Positions 1 through 10,820 of a DNA stretch of 64,000 nt are shown here, piece after piece; position 1 is the first letter of the stretch; every line of letters begins with the position of its first letter. The stretch spans positions 310,001 to 374,000 of the forward strand of contig NW_013547020.1 in the NCBI RefSeq assembly GCF_000711695.1, read 5' to 3'. The position numbers and the translations under genes are program-made. This DNA is from Tilletiaria anomala UBC 951 (taxonomy: Eukaryota > Basidiomycota > Exobasidiomycetes > Georgefischeriales > Tilletiariaceae). Under the pieces are notes generated by a model, which was not told where the DNA came from, did not search any database, and saw nothing but the letters and a program-made list of their open reading frames with translations.

Positions 1-1181
1 CCCTGCATGCCGATTTCGGTTCGAACCAATATACACTCAAAGCTCTTGTGCAGCGAGCAGGCGCTTTGACGCCGAACTTAACAACTGAACGCGAGGTTAC
101 CTTCATTCACGCGCCAGACGAAGATGAAATGGAAGGTTCAGATGCCATCGTCGTCCAGCGCACTTGGGAGGACGCGCTTTCGTATGTCGTGGTCATCAGC
201 GGCAAGAGCTTTCCGCTTGGAAGCAAAATTCCCATGTGGCTGAAGTTCGTTCCCCTGACCAAGGTCAAGATTCACCGGATCGTGGCAACGATGGAGGAGA
301 AGACAGACTACTACGCGAAAAACAAGCGCGTCGCGCGACACGAGGTGCCAAGGCGATGGAATTTGCTCAAGCTTGCCAACTCCAATCACGAACCGCTGTT
401 GCCTTTGCTTGACGATTCTCCGGACGCGCTGGCCACTTCCGTGCTTGGTCCCTTTGTCGCAGCCGCCGCCGAAGATTCATCGGATGCACTGCCGACCATG
501 TTGGACCCAAATGGTCCATGGGAACTGGTTGCAGACCTGGAACTCTCGAAGAAGCTGCACAGAATCAACTTATCATCGAACCACAAGCGCTCGAACATCG
601 CTGTGCACCATATGCTACGCCTCACAATCCGTGTCGAGCGCGAGGAGGACAATCGCGATGTCCCTGCCGACGGAAAACGTAGGCTGTTCGATATTGTCAT
701 TGAGGCGCCTATCGCACTCAATCACTCGTACACAAACGAAGATTGGATCAAGTTGCCTAACTATGACCTTGCAAGAGATGACGTCTCACCGGGGAGCGCG
801 AATCCGCCTCCCCCACCACCACCCATCGACCAGCAGGACCGGTCCCCACCGCCGGCCGTTCTCCGAGCGTTCAGTCCGACAGTCGCCAGAAAGCTCTCCG
901 AACAGCGCCACCAGCCTGCGCCACGCATGGAGGCCGCCGCGAGTCTGGGCACGACGGCGAGCAGCAGCAGTCGGCAATTGACGCGGCGCTGGCTCGCACT
1001 CAGTGAAACGGCCGGCCGCTTCGGCGCGCGGCTCGAGTTGCCGGGCGAGAGGCGCGTAGAGAGCGCAGACGACCCTCTGCCTCCACTCGAGCCGCCGCCA
1101 CCATCGTACCAAACCGCGGTGTTCTCGCGGCCGGTCTTGATGCATGCCGGCAGCGAGGACGCCGTTGCGCAGGTTGACTAG
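1..1181 (+). CDS. Arrestin-like trafficking adaptor (ART family), 3' part
   Basis: The reading frame is open from the left edge, so the N-terminal arrestin fold and start codon lie outside the window. Visible first is an arrestin C-domain: beta-strand blocks such as SGKSFPLGSKIPMWLKFVPL and the later IVIEAPIALNHSYTNEDW are typical of alpha-arrestins. A proline-rich disordered tail follows, ending near a PPSY sequence (about 1097-1108). PPxY motifs in this family bind WW domains of Rsp5/Nedd4 ubiquitin ligases, which is how these adaptors direct ubiquitination and endocytosis of plasma-membrane transporters. The stop is TAG at 1179-1181. No intron is needed in the visible part. Family assignment is from pattern recognition; substrate unknown. 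Confidence 0.8.
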   Translation, partial: LHADFGSNQYTLKALVQRAGALTPNLTTEREVTFIHAPDEDEMEGSDAIVVQRTWEDALSYVVVISGKSFPLGSKIPMWLKFVPLTKVKIHRIVATMEEKTDYYAKNKRVARHEVPRRWNLLKLANSNHEPLLPLLDDSPDALATSVLGPFVAAAAEDSSDALPTMLDPNGPWELVADLELSKKLHRINLSSNHKRSNIAVHHMLRLTIRVEREEDNRDVPADGKRRLFDIVIEAPIALNHSYTNEDWIKLPNYDLARDDVSPGSANPPPPPPPIDQQDRSPPPAVLRAFSPTVARKLSEQRHQPAPRMEAAASLGTTASSSSRQLTRRWLALSETAGRFGARLELPGERRVESADDPLPPLEPPPPSYQTAVFSRPVLMHAGSEDAVAQVD

Positions 1182-1421
1182 CCTATCGATATTTTAATAC
1201 CTACCCACAGGTCATTTGTATAGTAGAGAGCATTATCGCAGTCAAACGGGGCTTATTTTGTGGACGGTCGTATCATAATACAAAAAGACGATTCGTATTC
1301 ATTACATTTTGCGCGTTGTGCGGTGCTTTACATTGCGCGCTCCTTATCACCATCCGTGCTTGCGTTGGTGCAAATATGCATGCAGATGCAAGCCGTCTTG
1401 TTTTGCCTGCTGCCTTCCCCG

Positions 1422-4400
1422 TCACTCGCGCCGCGGCGGCCCCGTCTCCCATTCCAAATCATCATCATCGCTGTCGTCTTCATCCACGTAAACATCGTGG
1501 CGTCCATGTGGTTTGGTCTCGTCCGGTGCGTTGCTGTACGACACAGCACCGTGCAAACCTGGGACAGGATGACTAGGTGCACGGCGTGCGTTGTCATCGC
1601 CGCCGACGATGAACTGCTGCGCCTCGTGCGCCTCGTCCGCTTCTGAACCGGAATCCGTACGGCCGTGCCATCTCCTGCTATTGCCACTGTTTCCGCCACC
1701 CTTGCCGGGCTGATGAGCGTGATCGATTGGCGATGACAAGCTACCGATGCTGGCGAGGGAAATAAGAGAGGGGCCAAGGCCCTATTGCTCGTCACGCGAG
1801 AGGCTCTCGTACAGCCTCCTGTCCGGCGCTTGCGCGTTGCTGCCGAACAGCCTGCCGAGCCGGCTAGGAAGGCGGCTGGGGCGTGCTCGCTCCGCTGCAG
1901 CAACTTTGCTAGCTGCGGCGCGCGCCGCGCGCTCCTCCTCGCTCTGGAAGCGAGGATGGGAGGAAATGGAGCGGCGGATCGGGCGCGCTTGCAGCTCCTC
2001 CTCGGTCAGGCCCTCCTCCTCCTCCTCCTCGTCGCCTTGCGGAACTGGTCCTTCCTCCTCACCGAAGATGGTGCCCATCTCTACAAGCGCAGCGGGGTCC
2101 CGCGGGGAGGGGTATGCATCAGCATCAGCGGTCCTGCAGGAGCTTCGCGACAAAGCAAGCAACTACTGACCTTCTAGCGGAACTCCAGCTGATTCGGGGT
2201 AAAAGAAGTACTTGAGCAGTGGGGCAGACCTCGCCGTGTCAGCCCTCGCGCAGTAATTGAAGCGCGTGCAATCCAAGACAAAGCGCACACTCACGACAAC
2301 GACGAACGAGCAGACGCAGAAGAACGCGTGCATCGGGTACAGACGCCATGTGATGACCTCTTGCAGCACCGGCGTCGCCTCTCCGACGATCCAATTGAAG
2401 AGCTGGGCTCGCGCGGGATGATGAGCCTTGCAGTCCCCGCCGAGAAAAAGGAAAGGGAGCACTCACCCAGTTCGTCGCCGTGCTCAGACTGGCTCCTTTG
2501 GCTCGGAAAGCGAGCGGCATGATCTCAGGTGGGAGGACTGTGCATGTGGGAAAGAAGCAAGCAGGATGGTCAGCCAGGCACAGCGGCCGCGCGATGACGT
2601 GCGCAGGAGCCGGTGAGCTCACGCCATGGGATGGGGCCCTTTGCGCGTGGAGGAAGAGGAGGGTGAGTCAGCGCAAGCGAATGGGTGCGCGCATACAGCC
2701 GGAATGTACGCGTGCCGCTCTGCACGCACCCAAGAGTATCCAAACGCCGCGTTGAACACAATGACGCAGCCGACGACGGCGCGGGGCGTGTACCACGCGT
2801 CGATGTACAGGAACCAGCCGCAGAGGCCGAGCGCGACGGCCATGACGACCGCGCCAGAGAGGAGAATGGGCCGGCGCCCCCAGCGGTCCACCAGGTACCA
2901 TGGCGGGACGGTACTGGCGATGTAGATCAGTGCGTTGATGCCGGCCATGAGGATTGCGTCGCGGCCGATCCACCCGGCGGCTTCGAAGACTGGTTGTGGG
3001 AGAAGAGAGAGAGAGAGAGAGAGAAGGAAGGGGGGGTGAGTGTCAGCCTGGATCAGCCGTGCGTGCCAAGCGGAGTGACAGTGCGCAGGGAGGGGGCCAC
3101 TGACCGAGCGGAGCATAGTAGCTGATGACGTTGATGCCGTTAAGCTGCGCGAACATCTGTCCACTCATGGCAATGAGCGTGCGGTACCTGTACCTGCGCC
3201 ACATGGACCAGTAGCTGCGGTCACCCTGTGTGCGTATGAAGACGACGTTCTCCTTGATCTCGCGGAACTCGAGGCGCGCGCGGGGCTCGCTGGGGTCGCC
3301 GCCGCCGTGTAGGTCAGCGAGGACGCGCATACCCTCTTCATCGCGGTCGTTGTCGAGTAGCCAGCGCGGCGACTCGGGCAGCAGGAGTGAGCCGGCGGCG
3401 AGGACGATACCGAGGACCGACTGGATACTCAGCGGGAGGCGCCACGAGAGGTGGCCCGGGAGGAAGCTGCAAGCGTAGTCGAACCAGACACTCGAGGCAT
3501 AGCCTACAATGTTACCAGTGAACTCGATGCACGCGAGCTTGCCCCTGTTCTCCGCCGGCGAGATCTCCGACTGATACGTCGGGACGATCATCGAGAGGAT
3601 GCCGACGCCAAAGCCGGCGATGATGCGCCCGATAACCATCATGAGGAAGCCAGTGGTGAACGTTTGCACGACGCCGCCAATGCTGAAGATGACGGCACCC
3701 CAGAAGAGAGTGTTCTTGCGTCCAAAGATGTCCGCGAGCGTGCCGCACGCGAGCGATGTGATGAAGGCCCCGACCTCGAGAATGGCGACCATCGTCCCGA
3801 TCTCATAAGACGTCGGCTGGTGGAAGTACTGCTTAAAGTACGGACCTGTGATGATCGCGCTCATGACGCCCTGGTCGTAGCCGAACAGCAGCTGCGAGGG
3901 CAGGGGGGATGGGGAGGGGGGAGGGGAGCGTTGAGTACGGTGCGTTGCGAGCCGTCTCCGTCGGCTGAATGGCAGCACTCACGACTCCGATTGAAGCAAA
4001 GCACGTAATGAAGAGCATCAGGTTGTCGCTCTTGATCCCTGCACGCGCCAGGGGGCTCGTCGCTCCGCGCATCTCGATCTGCGGTGCACGGATGCTGCGT
4101 CCAGACATGGAGCTCCTGCGGGAACGCGTCCCTGCACCGGCACCGCCGCTGCTGTGCACCAGGCCGTCTGAGGCAGTGGAGACGCGCCTCGAGTGCGGCG
4201 CTTCCGAGTTGGACATGGCGCTCGCGGGGAGGCGGCTGAACAAGCACCTGCGCTCGACGGCGGGGAGGTGCCCGTGCGCCTCCGGGTCTGCAGGGTCGCC
4301 GCCGCCGCCCGCCGCCAGAAGGATGCACTCGGCGGCGGGCGGGGGGACGTAGTCGCGCGCGGACGGCGCGCGGGCGAGTCGGACGGCTGCCTTGCGCGAC

Positions 4401-4558
4401 GGGCGGCCTGGGACGTGTGGATCGGCGTTGGACGCGGGGACGTCGATGCTGCCGTAGGTCGACGAGGAGCGCGCGTTGGCGCTGCTCAGACGGTGCGCGT
4501 GCAGATGCTGCCCGGCAGCGCTATCTGTGGGGTGGGGCGACGAGGCGGGGTCGGCCAT
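1422..4558 (-). CDS. MFS sugar porter 1 (nine-exon model)
   Basis: Twelve-helix major facilitator of the sugar porter family, expected to move a hexose or related sugar across the plasma membrane. Exons (minus strand): 4558-3983, 3891-3105, 2989-2730, 2638-2623, 2537-2467, 2402-2295, 2210-2171, 2080-1813, 1749-1422; total 2,454 nt, 817 residues. The start is the first ATG of the frame (4558). About 170 residues of low-complexity N-terminus precede helix 1. Family marks: LLFGYDQGVMSA, DIFGRKN, LLPESPRWL, QLNGINVISYYAP, WYLVDRWGRRP, GPIPWLLPPEIMPL and, at the end, GVPLEEMGTIFGE. Exon 4 is only 16 nt. The last intron (1812-1750) is less certain: without it the protein stops at 1782 (718 residues); with it, it gains a tail ending in an acidic YVDEDDSDDDDLEW stretch. 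Substrate cannot be told from sequence. Confidence 0.85.
3002..3025. repeat. (GA)n microsatellite in MFS1 intron 2
   Basis: A run of alternating GA lies inside the second intron of the first sugar porter gene (intron 3104-2990). It reads as CT-rich on the coding strand, close to the 3' splice site, where it can serve as the polypyrimidine tract. No other function is visible. Confidence 0.8.
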
Positions 4559-5792
4559 GGCAAGCACGCCAGGGGGGGATGTGATATGCTGCGTGCAGAG
4601 TCGCAGTGGTGCCAGCGGCAGTCGAGCGAAATTTGTTTGGATCAGCTCAATTGCAGAGCCCCCTTGTGCTCGAGTGCTTGGCCGACGTGGGGTGTGATGA
4701 GGCAGCAGCTGGGAGCCATTTGTTGCAAGAGAGGATATGGGTGTTCTGTCCCTTGCCTGTGGTGCTCCTCCGTGCTGTACACAGATGGTGTGTGTGATAT
4801 GACGGCTGACACTTGGCTCGCACGGTCGTTGTGTGTACTGTTGTTATTGGTTGGTTGATGCCGATCGTTGCTCTATCACAAGCACAACATCGGGCGAATC
4901 AGAACTAACACTTTGCCTGCCTGCCTTGCCTGCTTGGTGTGGTGCGAGACGCAGGTCATGTCCGCTCGCATCAGAATAGAAACGAGAAGAGCGAGGGAGC
5001 GAGCGTGCTTGTTTGTTGGTTGCCCTGGTTGGTTGGTTGGCCTTGCTCGCTCGAGCCATGCATGACCACCAGCTCTCGGCCAAGCGTCCGTGATACGCGC
5101 TCTGTGTGTGTGTGTGTGTGCGTTCCTTCTGTCCGCCAGCACCACACCACACCAAACGGCACAGCACGGCACAGCTCCAGTCATCACCGTCTGGACTGCT
5201 CCCCCTCCTCCCGTGCCTCTCTTCCTCTTCCGCCATCTCGGCGCTGCACATGCGATGCCATGCCGTTCCGTGCTGTACACCCGTCGGATTTCCGCCCCGT
5301 TCAGCACCATGCAGCGATGCTCGTCGTCACGGGCGCACAAGCTCGTCCCCAGCGGCACTCTCTGACGGGTTGTTGTGCGGGCAAGTGCCACTCCAGCTCC
5401 CGGCCGAAAACCTGTCTGCGATCGGCGGGGCCGTGGGTTAGCGGCGCGGGGAAGAGAACCGGTCAGAAACACGGGCTAGTATCTATCGATCCTATACGCA
5501 ACAGCGCGCACGCCAGGACTCCTCCTGACCTCGGCCCGTCGCGGATCCTGCGAGGACCGAGCGGGGAGATGGAGACGGATATGGATAGATAGTGCAATGG
5601 CCTCCCACACGCGCAAAGTCAAAAGCGAGCATCCAGTGTACAGCAATGAATACACATTTGATTGGTGCGGTTTGTGCAGCTGTGCGCCGAAAAATACACA
5701 AGTTTCATCTGCATGGTGACTTTGTGTTTGTGTATGTACGTATCCTGTCCCGACAGCCTGACCATGGTTCTCACCCCTGTGTGTGTGCGTGC
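4559..5792. other. Intergenic region between the two sugar porters
   Basis: About 1.2 kb upstream of MFS porter 1 and downstream of MFS porter 2. It should hold the promoter of the former and the 3' end of the latter. It contains a short (TG)n tract near 5102-5120. I found no coding exon, tRNA or mobile element; the open frames here are short and have no family look. Confidence 0.5.
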
Positions 5793-7668
5793 TTACGCCT
5801 CGAGCCGGCGAACGGCCTTCTCGCCGCGCTTGAACATGTTGCGGTTCGTGTTGCCCTTGGTGGGGACCCAGCTGGCGGAGCGCCATGGCGAGACGCCGCT
5901 CTCGAACAGGTCGTCGACCTGCTCGAGCGTCAGACCGCGGACCTCGGGAAGGCAGAAGTAGACAAAGATGCCCGAGACGAAGAGAATGCTGCCAAAGATG
6001 AGCATGATGAACGACTGGTACTGCGCCGCGATCTTGTTGCTGAAGTACGACAGCATAAAGTTCCAGAACCAATTCGACGCCGAGCCAAGTGAGATGCAGC
6101 GTGCGCGCAGCGGCGACGGGTACATCTCTGACAGCGTGATCCACGGAACCGGTCCCCAGAACATAGAGAAGAGCGCGAGGTGGAAGACGGCAAACGCAAT
6201 GAACGCGTTGCCTGCGTTCTTCTGTGCCGACGTCAGCGTGTCCGGCGGCGGCGGCGAGCCGTCCGGTAGGCTCGGCGCCAGCGCATAGTGCCCGACGAAC
6301 GCGACGATGAACGCGCAGGCAAACTCGCCAAATGAGCCGATCAGCAGCGACGAGCGCCGTCCGATACGCTCGACCAGGTACAGCGCAGGGATCGTGCACA
6401 CGAAGGAGACCGCGCCGAACATGAACTGGATCTGGTACGCGTTCAGGCTGACGGCCGCCTTGGAGAAGAAGACGGGGCCATAGTAGTAATAGAAGTTCTG
6501 TCCGTTGAGCTGCTGCAGCGTTTGCAGCATCATGCCGAGGCCTGTGCGGTACCACATCTTCTGCTTGGTTGAGAAGCACTTGACCCACGCCGTGAGCCAG
6601 TTGGTCCCCGCAAACGCCGCCTTCTCCAGTTCGATGCCCTCAGCCATGTCGTCAAAGTCGCGCTCGAGCGCAGGGTCGCCCCGTAGTTCTCCGGTCGGAA
6701 GTGTCTGCAGGTCCGTCCCGCGCACTTCGGCCATCACCTGCCGTGCATCCCCGTGCCTGTTGCGCGCGATCAGCCACCGCGGCGACTCGGGTAGGAGCAG
6801 CATCACGCCGAACAGGATGATCGCCCACAGCAGCTGGAACCCCACGGGGATGCGCCACGACAGACTGCTGTCATGCGCACGCGTCGACGTGGCCCATGTG
6901 ATGCCGTACGAGATGACGATGCCGAAGATGATGTTCAGTTGGTACCCCGCAACGATCGAGCCGCGGATGTACGCCGGCGCCGTTTCGCCCAGGTAGAGCG
7001 GGCAGAGGCCAGACAGCGCGCCGACGCCGAGACCGGCGACGAAGCGGCCGACGACAATCTGAGCGATAGAGTTAAACGTGGTGACTTGCAGGATGGCGCC
7101 AATGAAGAAGATGATCGCCCACAACATCAGTGCCGGCTTGCGTCCCAGGCGGTCCGAAATCGGGCCTTGCGCCAGAGCACCAAAGAAGGTACCAGCAGAG
7201 AGCAGTGATGTGATCAGACTAGCGTTCTGGGACGACAGCTCCGTCGCACCCGCAGGCTCAAAGCGCCGGAAAAAGTCGGGCATGCTGCGAGGAGAGTGAA
7301 GGATCGCTCCATCAGCGACGCTGTCGCGTCCCCTCCCCACTGGCACTGGGTGGTGATGACTCACATAAGGCATCCTGAAATGACACCAATGTCGTATCCG
7401 AAGAGGAAACCTCCGATTGTGACACCCGCTGCGACGGTCAGCGCCTTGGTAGTCACTTTCGAGTCCTCGACCACGACCTAGAGTTGGGTGCGAGGCGCCC
7501 AAGACGATCGTCAATTGGATTGATCGTGCACATACCTTTGGTCAAAAGGGAGATGCTCACTTTCTGGCCGCTGGCGGTCACCGCCACCTTCTCCTCCGAG
7601 TGCTCGTCGTCATTCACGTCAGTGTACCTTGACACTTGATTATCTGCGTCCATTTTCTCGGTTGCCAT
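5793..7668 (-). CDS. MFS sugar porter 2 (three exons)
   Basis: A second MFS sugar porter, tandem to and in the same direction as the first but clearly a different subfamily. Exons: 7668-7561, 7477-7365, 7284-5793; 1,713 nt, 570 residues. The short first exon gives a hydrophilic N-terminus from MATEKMDADNQ. Both junctions keep frame and restore family sequence: KALTVAAGVTIGGFLFGYD, then ISGCLIMPDFF. Other marks: SDRLGRKPALMLW, LLPESPRWLIARN, LQQLNGQNFYYYYG, LVERIGRRSSLLIG, WGPVPWITLSEMYP and a C-terminal LPEVRGLTLEQVDDLFE. The QNFYYYYG helix-7 motif is seen in fungal hexose transporters; the exact sugar is not predictable. It has a 2.4 kb upstream gap, so it may be highly regulated (inference). 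Confidence 0.9.
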
Positions 7669-10086
7669 CGTGTCGAGTCTAGGGGCGGGGTAACGCGGCG
7701 AGCTACAGGATTGGGGTGGCCAATAGGCAGGGCTCGGGCGTGCTCACAGTTGCGCGAGAGGACCTTGCTTTGCTGATCCAGCACGACCAAAGGGTCGACG
7801 AAGAGGAGTTGTAGTGTGTACCACTGCGGCGCCCCCGTGACGAGGGTGTTGATGAACGGGACGGAGGATGCTCACCTTTTTAATGCCCTCGGAGCAACCC
7901 CCTAGGTCGAGGATGGAGCATGTGACAACGAGATCACCGGTCTCCGCTGATTGCTTGCCGTCACTACTGCCTGCCGAGTGCCCATTTATTTATTTTCTTT
8001 CTCGACAGTGCGTCAGTGGGCATCACTCTCTATACATGCAGGACAAAAGCAAGACCTGGCTTGTCGCATGGCTCCAGTCTCAACCCAATCGTGGTCTGCA
8101 CGCACATGTGTATATGTAAGTACAAAAAAAAATGGTTTGTCTGTTTGTATGTAGGCATGTTTGTACGTATGCATTTATGCACGGTGTTCTTGGACAGGGC
8201 CCGCCGCTCCCTTTTCTGGTTCTCCTTTTGTCGACTCTTTGGCCTTCATTGCCACGGCGTGCTCCAAGCGCCAGGACTCATCGGTCACTGTTCTGCCATG
8301 CTGCTTTGTTCCCCAGGCGAACGCCCAGTCACCTGATCTGCAAAGCACAACGCCGGGTTCTTCTACCACTTACACCTCAGCGGGTACTACATAGCGGGCT
8401 TTCCCTGGCCGGCCCGCCGCGTGCGAGGATCTGCTTCTAGGTTCCAAAATGCAGACACATGTTCCCGAAGCAAGCTAAATTACAATAGATCGTAGTCTTG
8501 CCAGGCAGAGCCTTTTTGCTTTTAGCGCAATGCGGAGTGCCGCATTGCATTTGACCTTTCGTTTTGAAGCACAACAGCCGGCAGCAAGAACATTGCCGGA
8601 GAACATGGACGGAAATCTCATTACCCGATCCTTGGGAGACCCTTCCACCGTGCCTGGGCTCTGGGGTTAGCAGGAGGCGCTGCGTGGATGTACATGAGCA
8701 GGTTGTTGCATCACATCACCGCAGGTCACAGGGGTCTACTGACCACTTTGCTTCCTGAATATAGTCCTGTAGACATCACCACCTCAGTCCGTGTCAGAGG
8801 CAGCCAGACAGTGGCCAGTGACCAAGTACCTTCATGGTGACCGATGGTAAACTCTTTGACAATTATCATGTACATAATCCGCGGAAGAGCCTGATATTGC
8901 CAGAGTACCAGAGGTCACCACATGGGATAGGAGATGAGGCGTTGAGTCATATGAAGGCATTGCAATGTAGTTGAGCACGCTTTTGTCCTGTGTGCTGTCT
9001 CTGTCAGCCATCCAATGACCAATCCATGATCCAAATCCAAGAAATCTGGCAAAACGCCATGACGCGCAATCTGTAAAGGCGGTTACGTGGATATGGATCA
9101 CTCTCATGGGCTCATAGGCGCGTGTCTCATGCATAGCACCCTCAGCCATCGTCTCCGTATTGTCCGCTGTAAATGTATGTACATAGAATACATATAAGCA
9201 TGTCAGAGGGTCGATTCTGATGCAGTTGCTTGAGGGGGTGAATGCGTAAGCTGTGGAGAGTTAAAATGAATGGAAGCACTATAGACTTTGAAGACTGCAG
9301 ACACTTGTCACCCTGCAGACCTGCTGGGGGTGTAAGATTGCCGGCCGGCCTTCCCCCCAGTTGCTTCTCTCGGCAGCCTGTTCTCACTTCTCATTGTTAT
9401 CGTTCCATGACTTTCCAATGGCACTCTTGTTTTCCCGGTATGTACGTAGACATATGTATACTCGTGCATATCCTTGACTCCAACGCAATTGTGGGGTATG
9501 AATTATGGGGTATGGGGCCGATGGGCCTTATGGACAATATGTGTCCTGGATATGTATTGGATGGCAGGGTCGTGGCAGGTTGTGGCTCTTCGCTTTCCAA
9601 CTTTGGATTGGCGCTTCTCTTGTTGCAGCGACGACCAAGGATTTCCGCTACGGACAAAAGGGGAGTGAGGTGCGTCAGGCGGACTCAGCCAAAGGGTGAA
9701 AGGTGCACGTTTGACAGTGGCTTATCATGAATATGGATGGCACGGCCCAGAACACGCATTTCGGCTTTTGGCGCGAGGATTCACTGTTCCGTTGCCAGGG
9801 CTCATACCAGTCAGTCACTTCACCAGTCAAGTGAATTTGTCACGAACTCACACTTCAACCAAGCCCGCATGCTGCAAAGGACTGTATTCTTCCCCACATC
9901 CACACTTGAGAGTAGCAATGACTCTGAGATGACGAGCGACACAGCGCGCTCGATGGTAGCTGATTCATGGTAGGCGGTCAGTGATCGAGCGCAATCGCAG
10001 ACTCGCGGCTCAGTCATGTGAAATGCAAATGAAACTCCACTCTTCCAACAGGTAGAAGCTGAAGTAGAGCATTGCACAGTCGAATT
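7669..10086. other. Long intergenic region upstream of MFS porter 2
   Basis: About 2.4 kb between the start of sugar porter 2 and the end of the secreted Ser-rich protein gene. No frame resembles a protein family and no tRNA-like fold was found by eye. It has a perfect 9-bp inverted repeat at 8527-8548 and a TGAGTCA at 8943-8949, both at about chance frequency. Its likely role is promoter and UTR sequence. Confidence 0.45.
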
Positions 10087-10820
10087 TCAACGATATACAG
10101 TCATGAAGGAGAGAAAAAAGGTCATGAGCGCAAATCCGACCGCGCATAAAGCTTTCATGCTGGGCGAGTCCGCGCTTCGGATGGCAGACGTCGCCGCATT
10201 TGATAGGGCGGATGCTGACCCGGAAGACCGCGCGCTACCACTGCTGCTCCCGGGCGCAGGGGTCACACCGCTGCTTGTTGGACATGTTGTACCTGGAACA
10301 GTGGAGCTCTGCGGAACGCTCGTGTCGGTGATGTTCGAGCCCGGTGTGCCTTGTAATGCTGCACTGTCCAGGCACGACGAGTCGGACGAGTTGGCGATGG
10401 TGAGGACTGAGCCTGCGGCTGACAACGGCCTCGAGTCTGTGACCTTTGGTGCGTGGCGAGGAAATCGGCCCTTCGGCATCAGTATACCAATTCATTCGGA
10501 TACATTGATTAGATATCACTTACCCGCACCACTAGTTTGGTTCCTGCCGGCTGTTTGATCGGGGCCCAGGTCAAGCTGAACGTGTTGTTCGGTTGTTTGT
10601 CGAAGCGAAATAGGAGCGTGTTCCCGTGCGGATCGATCAGGTCGACCGTGCTCTGTCCGACCGAGCCAGACCAGCGCAGCTGCGTCAGGCCGCATTGCGC
10701 GGGCTCCGTCGACGGTTCCAACACCATCAGCGCCGGCTGCTCTTGCGCGGCCATGGCGAGGACTGCGCAGCGGCTGGGATCAAGGCGCGGGAGAAGCTGC
10801 AGGAGGAACAGAGGTAGCAT
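10087..10820 (-). CDS. Small secreted Ser-rich protein, probably GPI-anchored
   Basis: Two exons, 10820-10524 and 10443-10087, with an 80-nt intron (gtaagt donor); 217 residues. The chosen ATG gives a signal peptide (MLPLFLLQLLPRL...); an in-frame ATG at 10889 would add 23 residues. A beta-sandwich-like domain follows with a conserved Cys (PAQCGLTQLRWSG), ending KLVVRVTDSRP and TIANSSDSSCL across the splice. This layout recurs in fungal secreted proteins of unknown function related in style to Kre9/Knh1 N-domains. Next is a Ser/Thr/Gly-rich linker, then a hydrophobic C-terminal tail (residues about 194-216) suited to GPI-anchor replacement. Likely cell-wall or membrane-surface protein; no enzyme motif is seen. 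Confidence 0.65.

Noticed and set aside
5102-5120. (TG)n tract between the sugar porters.
   Set aside because: Short simple repeat, common in fungal intergenic DNA; no evidence of a role.
8527-8548. Perfect 9-bp inverted repeat with a 4-nt loop (GCAATGCGG / CCGCATTGC).
   Set aside because: About one or two such hairpins are expected by chance in 64 kb, and no poly-T, gene end or partner site supports a function.
8943-8949. TGAGTCA elements at 8943, 11680 and in the MFS1 intron near 2662 as Gcn4 sites.
   Set aside because: These occur at the chance rate and are far from, or inside, genes not expected to be targets.
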